Assembly (NCBI GenBank): GCA_014529385.2
Contig: CM043957.1
Coordinates: 85,439,881 to 85,503,880 of the forward strand
Source: Adiantum capillus-veneris
Lineage: Eukaryota > Streptophyta > Polypodiopsida > Polypodiales > Pteridaceae
DNA length: 64,000 nt
Direction: 5' to 3'
Made by a program: the position numbers and the translations under genes. Positions 33,573 to 45,599 of this stretch are shown one piece after another. How positions within the stretch are numbered: position 1 is the first letter of the stretch; every line of letters starts with the position of its first letter. The notes beneath the pieces were generated by a model. That model ran no database searches. It was not told the DNA's origin and saw only the letters and a program-made list of their open reading frames with translations.

Positions 33573-33959
33573 AAATATGCATTAGTAGATACCGGAGCTT
33601 GAATGAATGCAGGCAGTTATTCCACTTACAAGAAAGCTACGAATCAATCTTTAGCATTTGGAATATCTGCTATCAAAGGATGCAACAAAAACCCAACACC
33701 GACATTGGGAGTGGTTAACTTGAATGTGATAGTAAATGGATTTTCATGCCCTCATCAATTTATATGCATTCTGGATGAACATATGAATAAAATGATGATT
33801 CTTGGAATCTCATGGATGCAGACATACAAGGCAGTACCAAATTGGGACACCAACCAGGACACCAATCAACTCAAGCTATCACTTAAAGGAGGACAACTCT
33901 TAGTTCCAAACAACCAAGAAAAGAGGAATGGAAAAGAGGTCACCCACAAAATAAACTAG
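33573..33959 (+). pseudogene. Retropepsin-like protease domain downstream of integrase
   Basis: The frame reads KYALVDTGA, a TGA at 33600-33602, then MNAGSYSTYKK. DTG is the catalytic triplet of retroviral-type aspartic proteases. Downstream, MMILGISWMQTYKAVPNWDT matches the C-terminal pattern of plant retropepsins (ILGMDWLxxYxAxIDW). Length of about 125 residues fits the domain. In Ty3/gypsy elements protease normally lies before RT; here it follows integrase with only about 270 bases between. A duplicated or displaced protease is the simplest reading; a join between two relics is the alternative. Confidence 0.7.
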
Positions 33960-33995
33960 GAAATAATCAATCTACATCAACCTCTAGACAAGCAA

Positions 33996-34613
33996 ATGCT
34001 ACAAGGAGCTTGCAAGAAGTCAGGCAGATTTGGGTACCAAAAGCACAAATCAAGGACAATCCGTCTCAAATTTGGGTGCTCATCTACCATACTGAAGAAA
34101 GTTTCACATCTAACAACTCAAAGAAAAACATTTTTTAGAAGAGAAACTAGCACTATATGGGTTTGGAAACCAAAGGAGCATTTATCTTCTCCACAAACTA
34201 TAAAGCCGATGAATCAATGGAAAGTTAAATCTCAAAACACTCAACCACAACAGTTCATCAACGAAAAACCAAAATACCATAGGAGAGTTAAATCTCAGGA
34301 ACCATCATCATTGCTACCTATAGCTCAGGAAATCGGTGCGCCAAAGCATCCAGATGGCACCATCAGACAAAGAGCACACATATTACAAAATATGCTATTT
34401 AGAAAACAGCAACAAGAAACCTCGACCACAGAAACCCTTGAGTTAACTACTCAAGACCCCACTCTTGCACCGCATACTGGTTTAAATTTCATTGACCTTC
34501 AAAGCATGATAGAGCCAAACACGGCTATGCATAGACATGATTGTTCAACCCATGCACACAGTCGTCCTGAAGTACTCCATCTCGGAGGGGTGGAAGGAAA
34601 CTTCATTGATTAA
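33996..34613 (+). pseudogene. Lys/Gln-rich ORF after the protease
   Basis: A 205-codon frame ending GGVEGNFID. No domain recognised. It contains several short Trp-Lys motifs (TIWVWKPKE, NQWKVKSQ) and a Gln/Thr-rich end. A neighbouring frame at 34020-34080 gives QIWVPKAQ and SQIWV, so the true frame probably shifts. Likely the C-terminal extension of the protease-bearing protein. Confidence 0.4.
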
Positions 34614-36834
34614 GGGCAACATTTGAAGAGGGAGGAAAAAAGTTGGATATTAACGTGTGGTTTTTTGTAAAATTACCTAATAATACCCTTAAAAATCATC
34701 AACAGGGGAATTAGAGCTGATAAAATCTCCCCAATGAGTGTAAATAGTGTATATACTATCAGAAAGTACATCAAAAATAGCCTTTTTTGCTTATTTTTAT
34801 CAATTTTTCTTGATATTGGAGCTTAAGTACGGAGAAATCCACCAAAAAGTAATATAATAGTGTTTTTCAACGGATTTTCTTAATTGTTGATCTTTCAATT
34901 TGCTTTTTTAATGCATTTTATTATTTTCTTTGATTTTTTCAATTAAGAGGTCAAAATTTAATAATGAATAGCAAATGAGCTCAGGTGGGGAAATTGATAA
35001 TACATTGATCAGCACAAGAACAAGACAAACAGGCACAAAAATCTTCAATCAACTAGACAATCGGAAGCGGGAGGCCTAAATTAGACTTTTAGGGCTTGTT
35101 TTTGCAAATTCTTGTAGAATGAGCTAACGGAGTCCAATCGAGGAAATTTTTGAGTCTAACAAAGATTTCACGGCCTAGTAGGACTAACAAGGGAATCTGG
35201 TGAAAAGTAGTTTGGGAAGTCCGAGTATAGATATCTTAGGTAGCCCAAAATCACCTCATTTCCACTAGTCACTCTTGGAGAAGAGAGCTCTCTACCTTCT
35301 TCGCATGCGATTTTCGGAGTCCACAGTCGCCCATTTTCAGCACCATTTCACACGAGACATGAGGGGTAATTTCTAAACTCATCAAAGAACATTTCTACGT
35401 AGTCGGGTAGCAGGTCTAGGCTCTGGAAAAACCCCTATAATCCCAACCGTGTACGGATTCCTAAAACACAAAAACGACCCTGGCGGCCTATCAGCTCAAC
35501 CGAATTGGACAAGCCTTGAATTGTAGCATGCCCCTAGATATTAGAACACTTCCATATCATTAGATGACCATTTGGCATGGGTCAAGGGAGTCCCCAAGTA
35601 AATAATTTATGTTTTTTCCACATGCCAGAATTGAATTCTCACTCTACGCGTAGCTTATAGACAAGGTCTATATACAATGTACATAGATGGTTTCAAGGAA
35701 AAACTCAAGGCAATATCTCTAACAACAGGAAATAGCTCAAAGACTACAAAGTGTCAAATTCGACATATGGAGTCAAACTGACTCCGAATGAGCCCAAACT
35801 GGATGAGCAACATCAGGACTATGTAGCGGACAAGTCCATGGCTTCAAAAGTGACCAAACAACTCTACACACCAAGTAGTAACAAAAACCAGCGATTTCAG
35901 AGTCGATAAGAGCACGAAGTGATGCCGACATAACCAAACCTTACCAAACTCATTTTAGGACTTGTTTTAGATGTAATGAAGCTGTGTAGGTCATAAAATT
36001 GTATTTTCAAGCAAAAAAAACAATTGTTGTTAATAATCGTGATTATTTACTTTCGTGCACAATTGGCTTGAAAATCATCATTTTGCTTCACCTATCACTT
36101 GTACACATCTATCTCATGCCACATGTCAAATATGAGCCCAAAAGATCAAGAAAATCTCAGATTTTGTCAAAAAGCATACTAAAGGCTCTTCTATCCAAAT
36201 TTGAGTTAATTGTCACATTTTTTGATCCAAAACATCCCATATTTTGACGGAGAGGGTCTATAGCAGGTCTAGAACCGATTTGCTCAATTTGATGAAAATG
36301 TTAATAATCGTGATTATTTACATTTTTGCCAGAATGACCCCACATTTCACCTTTGACCTTATGGGACCAAAGTGCATGATGTGACAATCCCACCAATCAA
36401 GTTTGATCACATTTGGATCTCAAAAACCCAAAATCGCTTCATATCTACTATTTCAAAGTCTGAAGACTAAATCTGGCACCATTTCCACCCCGTGCACTCA
36501 AATGAGCCCACACTTCACTCAAAGTATCTAAATCACATGTTTTTCATGCCTATAAAATCAAAAGCAAAAATATCCCCTATTGTAAATAATTGCGATTATT
36601 TACTTTGGTTGCAAATTTTGCCTGGATTGAATGGTTTTGATCTTTACATGTTTTTATGCATCTATGCATGCTCCAAAATTGATTTGAAGCAAAATGGACT
36701 TCATTTTCCAACAATTCAGACACACAGCATTTCAAAGCAGAATTCGTAGAATTTTCTAACTTTGAAACTGTATTCTCCTAATAGGTGCACTACAAGCTGT
36801 TGAGAAAGCAAAGAAGAGAATGGCCCAGAAATAA
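34614..36834 (+). other. 2.2 kb non-coding region of the gypsy relic
   Basis: No supported ORF. Contains three copies of a near-palindrome (36031, 36302, 36583). A pyrimidine-rich tract ending tctcctaatag (about 36772-36782) could be a splice acceptor for the ORF that follows. Confidence 0.5.
36031..36603. repeat. Three near-palindromes at ~275 bp spacing
   Basis: taataatcgtgattatttac at 36031-36050 and 36302-36321, and taaataattgcgattatttac at 36583-36603. Spacing 271 and 281 bases. Flanks are only weakly similar, so this is an old tandem array or three conserved sites. Confidence 0.65.
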
Positions 36835-39800
36835 ATGCTGCAAGAATTTCCACCATATCAATTGGACCCAAGTTCAGTGAAAACTGCCAAGGTAACCTAC
36901 CTATCAAAAGAACAGCTTGAAGAACACAACACCACAGTCTTCACCGGCAAATTCAAGAGTGAAGATGAAAATCAGGCAGAGTTGCAGATACTACCCAAAG
37001 AAGTCTATGATTTAGCCGTGAAGCCAGCAACAAAAGAAGCCATCAGAAGGTTAGAACTTCGCAAATTTTACGATCAAGAGCCATGTGGAGTAGACTTCCA
37101 GGGAGCTTATAAACTATTGTCAACAATCAAAGAGAATGGATATGCTTAGATCAAGGATCAACAAGAACAGAAAGTTGGAGTGGCATTAACAAAGACATAG
37201 TGGCTAAAGCACTAAAACTGCCCACTGAAGGTATGACAATGAGGACCAGAGATAGGAAGACAGCTAGAACATTCACAAAGGATACAACTGTCGCCACCTT
37301 CTGCAACCTTATTCTAAAGCAAGTAGAGGATCCCGCCCATCTCTATCACCAACACTTCCACTTCCTCCTCGCAAAGACACCACCAAGATACACTACTCCA
37401 AATCATGCAGTTGCAACCACCTTCACGCAAGTATTGAAGTCACCAACAAGACAAACAATAGATCATTCTGAGTATGTGCTTACAATACTCAAGAGCACAA
37501 AGAAGGAAGGAAGAGTAACATATCTGGGAGCTCCAGAAGTTCTAATCTGGATTGCATATCACGCCATTGGGATGGCCGGTAACTTGCCGCCATCCCCAAA
37601 TCAGAATACATGGATAGTCACGGCTCAACCCTCTCCACGAGCCACTATATTAAAGAAGAAAAGAATCTATAAATCAGATGAAGAATTGGCAGAAAGCTCA
37701 CCTGAAGCCCATAGCAGTAAAGAGAGTTCTGACAATGAAGAAAAAAGGGCAAGGAGAGAAGAAATGAAAAGAAAAGCAATGGCAGCCCATCAGGAAGAAC
37801 CTCGACTGAAAAAAGCAAGGTTTGAAAGAGAGAAAGAATCTTATGAAAAAAGTTTCCAAGCTGCAGAACAGAACCCCAAATCATGGAGTCCAAGGGAAAT
37901 CAAGGGTCCTAGAACCAAGAACTTTGAGAAGAAGATCCAAGAAGATCCGAAGGATCTGCTCGAGAGAATGCATGCGGAATCCGAAGCCCTAAAGATACAG
38001 GAGACTTTAGAAGCACAAAGAAAAGTGAGAGAAGAGTCAATTGTGCAACAAACACAATAAATAGAAGTTGCACAACAAATTGAACCACATCATGAACAAG
38101 GAGAAATGTCTCCAAGACCACCTTCACCCGCTACCAAACAAGAAGATCAACCACGTCCTAGTCCAAGCCCTTCACCAACTGATAAATCCAATGAAGGCAA
38201 GGAAACAAAAGGAGAATAGAAACAAGATAAGGAAGCCAATCATGAACAGCCCACAAAAAAAAGACAAAGATGAGGTTGAACCCTCCACAAAACCTCAAGC
38301 AGAATCCATTGAACCGTCTAAAGAGCCGCAAGCCAAATCTACTGGGCCTTCTAAGTAGCCTCACGTAGAATCTGAAGAATGGGAAACAGCGGATGAAGTT
38401 ATCATCCAGGTTAATGAATATGCAAAGCATATGCAGATGCTGACGGATAAGATGCGAGCAGCAGCTCTTAGCCACAGTGCTAAAGCTCGAGAGTTGGAAC
38501 AAGTGATTGATGCTCTCCAAGGCGAGCTTGAAGACAGGATGAACATTATTGAAAATCTTCAAGGCCAAATCAAAGAGCTCAAGAATGAAGCAAAGCAACA
38601 CCAAAGCATCAAGGAAAAGCATCAAAAAGAGATGGAAGAATTAGGGGATCTTCTCACAAAGCTATCACGTGCATGTAAAAGCAAGGACCAACATTTGACT
38701 GAAGTAACAGACAAACTTTTGAGCACTACTCACTCAACACAAAAGCTCCAAGTACAACTAAATGTAGCAGATTCTTCTTTGCAATACTCAAAGTAGAGAA
38801 TCAATGACCAAGCGGCATTCCTAAAGAAAATCAAGGAAAACCCAGCCGTAGCTTCACTCAAGGGGACATATGAAGTTTACAAGACTTTGGAAAAGAGAAG
38901 CAAAGACCTGGAACTTGAGTTGAAGCTGGAACAGGCACAAAGAAGGGACCTCTCCCTAATGCGTTGCTTAAAGAGATTGAGGACTTAAAGAGAGCCAATC
39001 AATTGTTGAGAGAAGGGAATGTGGAAGCTCGGGAGGAGGCAGGTACATCTGAACAGCCAAATTTAGAGATACCATCAGTCTCCTTTGCAGAAATGGAAAC
39101 ACAACCAATAGAAGGGCAGACATAAGGTTTTGAATTCCAAGTACCAATCAGCAAAGAGGAACAAGTGTGAATGGTCCGGCTCTCTAAAGCTGAAGAAGAT
39201 GCACTTAAAGAGCAGATTGTTCATGAAGTTGATGCTAAATATAAAGTGGCTATGGATTGGGAGTTGAGGGTTCTTCCCTCTATCAATGTAACACAACTCA
39301 CTCCCAACCAAATCAATTGTCAATGGCATCATCAGTCGCTGCCCTACCCTACCCTTTGATAAAGGTGGATCTACTGCAAGTTAAAGAAAGACTTTACAAG
39401 GATATGCAAGAAGAGGGGTCAAATGCTCTCCACCCCAAATGGAGAAAAAATTGGCTCAACAAAAACTCAAGGTACCTCATTTTATTCACAAGAGCACCTG
39501 CATCGATCAAGAAAGACCCAACATTATGTCTTGTACCAAGGGTAAGGACATGGCAAGCACATGAAGCATCAAAGAAGAAAAGGCCGACTTGTCTCAACTA
39601 CCCGAAACTCCCACCTCCAGAGCAAGGACCGGTAACTAAGGAATACATGGTGAAAACCCTAACAGGCGCCATGAACTTCTTCAAGAGCCTCCCTGTCCTC
39701 TCATGTGCAATGATATTTAAAATCTGTAGAATGCTGCTCACATGCATCCAAGTTTTTCATGAGCTTGAGCAAGAAGGAGCCCCATGGATGTTCTTTTTAG

Positions 39801-40143
39801 AAGGTAACAAAGGCTTGTGCTATGATTTGAGTGGGCAACCTTCACAAGAAGTCCTTTATGGCTTCTATGCTAGATGTATGTTTTTGCCATCAAGCAATAT
39901 GTTGGCATTCGAAGAAGCTTTTTACACAGGGTTCATCACATGTTGTACAAAGATTTTCGGCCAGTGATCAGTAATCTGACAGCAAGGTTTGTTGAATATT
40001 CAGCCATAGAACTCAAAAATAAAGTCACTATTCAGTTTTTGCAAGTCCCTGAGAAAGAACGGCGCATCAGATATCAAAAAGCGCTTCAAGCACTTAAATA
40101 TTGCCTCGCCAGCCGTCAACTTGAAGACTATTTAAGTCCATGA
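36835..40143 (+). pseudogene. Long coiled-coil protein of the gypsy relic, broken
   Basis: Roughly 1,100 codons in several frames. N-terminal part (36835-37640): ELQILPKEVYDLAVKPATKE, ARTFTKDTTVATFCNLILKQ, RVTYLGAPEVLIWIAYHAIG. Then a charged, Pro- and Ser-rich linker (37640-38390), a long coiled coil (38400-38960; ELEQVIDALQGELEDRMNII with heptad spacing), and a helical C-terminus (39170-40143) with KEYMVKTLTGAMNFFKSLP. Breaks are near 37147, 38058, 38355, 38794, 38985 and 39960. I do not recognise the family. Position between integrase/protease and the polypurine tract is where plant elements may carry an extra (env-like or other) ORF. No signal peptide or clear membrane segment seen. Confidence 0.5.
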
Positions 40144-40144
40144 A

Positions 40145-40182
40145 ACTGTGTCAAGGGACGACACAGTCGAGGAGGGGGGGAA
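40145..40182 (+). other. Hairpin and polypurine tract before the LTR
   Basis: actgtgtc, loop aagggac, gacacagt (40145-40167), then gaggagggggggaa (about 40169-40182), then the LTR start TGTTAGC. The hairpin touches the tract. Confidence 0.7.
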
Positions 40183-40930
40183 TGTTAGCAACAAGCTAAT
40201 CCATGTAACATTTTTCAAGAGCTTTATTGTAAAAACACTTATTCTTTTCAAAAATCGAGAATGTTGTAACTCCTATTTGCCAAGTGGATATTGTAATCTA
40301 TGAGCAGGAGCTATAAGCTCCCAGGTTTTATCAATTTATCATTAGCTAGAGCTCCCAAAAAGATTAGTTTTTGACCAAAAAAACCTTGGCTAAGGTATAA
40401 AAGCCAATTATGTAAAGTTAATTTTAAGTTTTTGGATAAGAAATACACAGCGTGAGCTAACGGTGCTCACTTCTCTCTTTCTCATGCTTCCTTCTCCCTT
40501 GTCGGTTGTCACAGTACAGTGCCGTCTGTTGTGTTGCAACCACATGTAAGAGCTCTATGCATTGATGTAAACATATCATGGTAAATCGTAGCTTTTGGCG
40601 TTGCCAAACCCGCAGCCTAATTTCATCATAAGTAGGAATTTAAGCTAGGAAATCACAAAGTAAGCATAGGCGGGGTATTGGGGCATCATTGCTAAGCATT
40701 TAGATGCATTCGAGGTCAGAAACGACTAGGTCAAATCTCACTCCTGTTAATAATTGCATTTTTTGCACTTCATCAAAATGTGAGATTTGAGACCATAAGC
40801 ATGAGCGCTTAGGCCTTATATACTTGTCTTAGAAGTTTTGTTACATTCGGATGTCGTTTGATGTTGTAACGGTCATGTTTTGTTTGCCGATTAATGACTA
40901 GCTTTTGATGTCTTAGGTCATTTGAGTGTA
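40183..40930 (+). repeat. 3' LTR of the gypsy relic (right end uncertain)
   Basis: Starts TGTTAGCAAC after the polypurine tract. TATA box tataaaag at 40396-40403. With no partner LTR in the window the end cannot be fixed. Confidence 0.55.
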
Positions 40931-43114
40931 GCTTGTGTTGGATGCGAGTTTGTCTGTTGTTTTCTAAGAGATTGACACCCTCTTGTAGCCTTTATGCACT
41001 AGTCGAGTCAGCTTCGTCCCATGGATTGACAATTATGTTCGTGGTTCTCACTATGTCTGCAATAAGATAAGAATGAGGTTAGGAAACCCATCCACAGTAG
41101 CAACAGCTCTTGGAATGCATTAGCAGTGTCTTTAGGGGAGATATTGGAGAAGGTTTTAGTGGTGGACAAAGGTACAAGCACATTTAGTATTCCCATCGCA
41201 TGCCCAACATCCTCCACTATAAGAGTCGCTCCATTTAGAAAAAGTGAGTAGAAGAGCACTCAGCTTGGCATTGGAAATGGTGCAAGACAGATCGACGTGA
41301 GCCAGATTGTGGAGACCAAGGTGTAGTAACTACTGCTGAGAAAAAACATCTTTCAGTATTGGGTTGGGTGCCTGTAAGTGATATATCATAAGTGAGGGTA
41401 CTTTGGAGGTGGCACCAGAAGGACGGGGCACCTGGAGAGTGGTGACCTTGCCAAGAGTAATTGATTGGGGTAAATCTTCCTCGAGAGATTCCCCGGACAG
41501 TTGCTATGAACTTGGGGCATAGTCTGATTTACTCTCACTACTATCCCTAGAGGAGGCGGAGGACTCTTGCTCAGACTGGAGGTGTTGTTCTCGATTTTGA
41601 GTACGAACCATATTGATGAAATGTTACCATGGAATTATTTTGTAACTCAAGTCTGCAATTGATGAATTCCCCAAAGCCTGTGCTGCTAAATCTGCACCTG
41701 GATACATATACAACTATATTCCGCAATTGAGTAGAGCTGGCAAGCATGCGCTCTAAACCACACCAAGATACATGTACTAAACCACACCCAGATACATCGA
41801 ACGAGTACCAGTGTTACTGTAGCAAGTTTGAATTTAAAGCTGTTCAGACAATGTTCTGATGTTGTTCTATGAAATCGAGTTTCAGAGTGCAATTCAGTGC
41901 TTGGGTGGCTAGGGAGACCCACGACTATTAGCACGAAGAGAGAGGAGCCATGGCAATGGAAGTTGAGACTTTTTGTGATTTGTAGGCCCAGGCTGAAAGA
42001 TGTTTGCATAGAAAGTTGCGTTTTGCAAAGAAATTTGTGTGAACCGTGAAACAATGGGCTGAATTGGATACGCTAGCTTTGGCTGTGGTAAAAAAATAAA
42101 TGCCAGGCCAAGGCAAAGGCTGAAAGCGAGAAAATTTGACGAGGCAACTGCCGAGTAGCTGGCAAAGGACAAGGACAAAGGTGAGGCCTGCAAAGCAGGG
42201 TGAAGGACGAGGACAAGGACAAGGGCAAGGCCAAAAGGGAGGTTGAGGCAAGCACGATGAGGTCAAGGGCAAGGCCAGCAACGGCAAGGTCGAGGACGTG
42301 ACCGGAGGTCAAGGGTGAGGCCAGGAGGAGTGAGGTTGAGGCCAAGGTTAAGGACAAGAGCAAGGATGAAACCACACATTGGCGGGGGCCAGGGCAAGGG
42401 CGAGGCCAAAGGTGAGCACGACTAGTCAAGGCAGAATACAAAGCTTCCAGGGGAGCACTGTCATACTAGCAAGGTAGAAGGTGGGAAGGAGAGGAAGATG
42501 CGATTACTCATAGAGTAAAATGCAAGTACTCATACCCAAGAACACCCAGAAGCATTTAGCAGCAGGCAAAGGGACTAGCAACAGCAACAACATGGAAATA
42601 TTTATAGAACCACCCAATGGGGGGAATGTAGAGAATCATGTAATAGAAAGATATAGGTAACATGAGTATTGAATACTGTGGTATATGAAAATGCAAAGTT
42701 AAATTGCTAATGAACATGTAAATGGCACACCCACAAGATACCCATATAAAGAGCAAAGAGACTGAGTGCCATGTGAGTAGCATCAGAAGCGTTAGCAAGG
42801 GCTGAGAGAGTGGGTAGGCCAAACAAAAGTCAATGAAGCAAGCATAGTTAAGCAAAGAACAACCAACTACTATTGAGGACCTCAACGTGAACCACAACAA
42901 ACAAGAGTGATCAACTTTAATATGACCAACACACAAGGAGTGAAGGAGAGAGTCATACAAAATCTAGAACCATGCCCACCAGAGCAGCAGAAGGAGAGGG
43001 TATATGAGATAGTGATGGGGAACATCAAGTTTAGGGTTAAGGAGTCGGCTAGTAAGATCAATAGTTGATTCAAGAACCATTGACCGTCAGCTTACAGAAT
43101 GATAGCATTTGATC
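40931..43114. other. Region of mixed relic sequence
   Basis: Minus strand 41612-41000 reads like a decayed gag start (MVRTQNREQHLQSEQESS..., ISNAKLSALLL, then a shifted frame with NISPKDTANAFQELLLLWMG). 42090-42420 is a degenerate AAGGGCAAGGCC repeat. At 42616-42627 aatggggggaa is followed by tgtagagaatc, resembling a plus-strand polypurine tract and LTR start. Nothing else supported. Confidence 0.35.
42090..42420 (+). repeat. Degenerate purine-biased repeat, AAGGGCAAGGCC type
   Basis: Many short variants of aaggacaagg, caagggcaaggc and gaggtcaaggg, with irregular period. ORFs on the minus strand over it are low complexity. Confidence 0.65.
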
Positions 43115-44319
43115 CTAGACCCATTGACTAAGGGCAGTGGAACTCCTTCTAGGGTGGATAATTGTACGGTCCCCTTGGGGTAGAATCTCTTGCACCTTGT
43201 ATGGTCCTTGCCAAGCTGGGACCAACTTCTTTGCTTTTTTCTGATATTGAGCTTGATAAAGTATTATTGATGATCCTTGCATGATTATTGTCTTATGGAG
43301 ATGGCGATCATGCCATGCTTTGTGACAAATATTCTCTATTTGCAGAGCCTGAGAAGCCAATATTTGGCTTTCTTCCAAAAGTAGAGACGAGAGATAGAGG
43401 CAGATCCCAAACCCCCATTGGAACGCAGACTGCCTACTCGTGGAGATTGTGAGTTGAATTCGAAGGGTGTTATCGCTTCCAAACCAAATGCTAGCTGAAA
43501 TGGGGTGTGATTGGTTGTGACTCTGAAAGAAGTGCGATATGCCCAAAGGGTGTCGTGGATAGCTTGAGCCCAAGACGCTGGATGGAGATGACATGCTTTC
43601 CGTAGAAGGTCTATCAGAACCTTGTTGGTGCTCTCGACCTGCCCATTTGCTCTAGGATAATAGGAACAAGACTTATGATGAAAAATCTTGTAGTTTATGA
43701 GCAAGGTTGAAATCATTTCATGAACAAAGTGACTATCCCTATCACTGGTGATCCCTAGGGGACATCCAAACCTGCATCATATATTTTCATACAGAAACAT
43801 GGCTACAATATTGCCAGTGCAATGAGTTGTCGCCAGTACCTCTACCCACTTGGTTGCATAATCTGTAGCCACCAGCAGATACTTCCAGTTACTTGGTTGG
43901 GTGGGGGTAGCAATTGGACCCACAAAATCCATGCCCCATCTCTCAAAGGGTTGCTATGCCATAGAGACCTGCAAAGGACGGTTCGATTGCTTGCTTGGTT
44001 TAGGTCCACATCGCTGACACACATCAGAGACTTTTACATAGGCGATTGGATCCCAAAAAACATAGGGCCACCATAAACCACTCTGGATAATCCTTTGGGC
44101 GGTGATATGACCAGGGTAATGGCCACCAGTGGCACCACTGTGGGCATCCTCCAAAATATAAACTTCATAAGGGGAGACACACCACCTTAGAACACCATCT
44201 GGTCCTGACTTGTAGAGCTGGCCTCCAATTAGAGTGAATGGCCTAGACTTCAATAGCAATCGTCTCTTCTGCAGTGGAGACGCATTCTCTGGGTACAAGC
44301 CAATAGATAGCAAATGCAA
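43115..44319 (-). pseudogene. Gypsy integrase
   Basis: N-terminal part: EDAHSGATGGHYPGHITAQR and CQRCGPKPSKQSNRP (the HHCC zinc finger), a stretch preceded by GGQLYKSGPDGVLRWCVSPY. The core Glu is in YYPRANGQVESTNKVLIDLL. The core between (43717-43841) is degraded; in minus frames the first Asp is seen only in broken sequence. The C-terminus has KKAKKLVPAWQGPYKVQEIL, typical of gypsy integrases. Frame changes at about 43720, 43840 and near 43390. Confidence 0.75.
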
Positions 44320-44331
44320 GACATAGTCGTA

Positions 44332-44902
44332 TCATTCTGGAGTGGTATACACCTTAAAGAGACTGCTATTGGGAAAGTCATCCTCAACCCATGTAGGTGC
44401 TTCACCAGTTTGAATGCAAGAGAAGTGGTCAGCAAGGACATGATGTTTGTCGGGTCTGAGTACCACCTCGAGATCAAACTCTTGAAATAAGAGTAGCCAC
44501 CGCCATACTCGACCTGCAACTTGCAGCTTATAGTGCAGGGCATGGTGATCAGTAATAATTGTGAAGTGGACCCCTAATAAATAAAGGTAAAATTTTTGTA
44601 GAGCATATACAATAGCCAAACCTTCCCTTTCTGTGGTGCTATAGTTGCGCTCTGCTTTGGTGAGCACGCAACGTGCATGGTGAATAGGGGTTGTACTCCT
44701 TACTAGGCTAAGTCAGCACAACACCCACAGCCAGTTGACTGGCATCAATATGCACATGAAAAGGGAGAGACCAATCTAGAAATGGTGCTTCAGTGAGGCA
44801 TTTTTTGAGGTATGCAAATGCTTCAGCCTCACGTTTGGACCATTGGAAGGGTACTACAGCACTGGTGAGTCGGGTCAATGGTTGAGCCACCTGTGCATAC
44901 AT
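44332..44902 (-). pseudogene. Gypsy RNase H
   Basis: Begins FQWSKREAEAFAYLKKCLTE and FHVHIDASQLAVGVVLT (catalytic Asp in HIDAS). After a break, TKAERNYSTTEREGLAIVYA (catalytic Glu) and FTIITDHHALHYKLQVAGRV (catalytic Asp in TDHHAL). The end, LRPDKHHVLADHFSCI, is the usual boundary to integrase. Confidence 0.85.
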
Positions 44903-45039
44903 GCGTATAAACCTGCGATGATAGCATGTGTGGCCTACAAAGCTTTAAACACCTTTTGGGTTGATGGGAGGAGGTAACTTCAAGATGGCCACTATCTTCT
45001 CTGGGTCAGGTGCTAAACCTTTAGCAGACACCACATGGC

Positions 45040-45599
45040 CTAGAAGTGTGCTTCAGTGACCAAAAGCTGACATTTGTTTGGATTGAGCTTCAAGCGTGCC
45101 TCTCTGCACCTGAGGAAGACAACAAAGAGCTGAGCAAGGTGCTCCTCTAGATTATCCATTGGGTTGAACATTGAGCACGCGAGAAGGTTGAAAAATTTTC
45201 CATGAAGATGCAAAGATGATGTGTAAGCAAGGGACAAAATATGATATATATTGTGCGATTGAAGGAAGGTGGAGCATTTTTCAACCCAAACGACATTCTA
45301 GTGTAGTTGAAAATATCCCAAGGAGTCACAAAAGCTGTTTTGATCTGATCACCTAGATGGATGCCCAATTGATTGTATCCACTAAACCCATCCATGAAAT
45401 TTTACAATACATGCCTTGCCACATCTTTGAGCACACGCTCAGTGAAGGGTGTGGGAAAATTGTTTGGGATAGTTACCTTGTTCAGAGCGCGATAATCGAC
45501 GCACACATGGAGTTTATTGGATTGCTTCTTAGGCGCTATCACCACAGGTGATAACCACTCAGAGTGCTCCACAGGTACAATGATCCCTACTTCTTGCAT
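45040..45599 (-). pseudogene. Gypsy reverse transcriptase, catalytic segment damaged
   Basis: Recognisable blocks: EHSEWLSPVVIAPKK, VCVDYRALNKVTIPNNFPTP, MDGFSGYNQLGIHLGDQIKT (first catalytic Asp in DGFSGYNQ), TRMSFGLKNAPPSFNR. The YxDD segment that should follow is absent: about 45180-45240 reads as unrelated sequence. Homology resumes with NLEEHLAQLFVVFLRCREAR in a shifted frame. Confidence 0.8.

Larger units (their letters stand above)
32401..40930 (+). mobile_element. Gypsy relic with integrase, downstream protease and coiled-coil ORF
   Basis: A plus-strand element whose left part is lost at 32400. It keeps integrase (32405-33300), a protease-like domain (33573-33959), a Lys/Gln-rich tail (33996-34613), 2.2 kb without genes, a long broken ORF (36835-40143), a hairpin and polypurine tract (40145-40182), and an LTR from 40183. 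No LTR, primer site or polypurine tract was seen between these blocks, so I treat them as one element, though two merged relics are possible. The right end of the LTR is not determined; 40930 is nominal. Confidence 0.55.

Noticed and set aside
42073-42441. Leu/Pro-rich minus-strand ORFs
   Set aside because: Reverse reading of the AAGGGCAAGGCC repeat.
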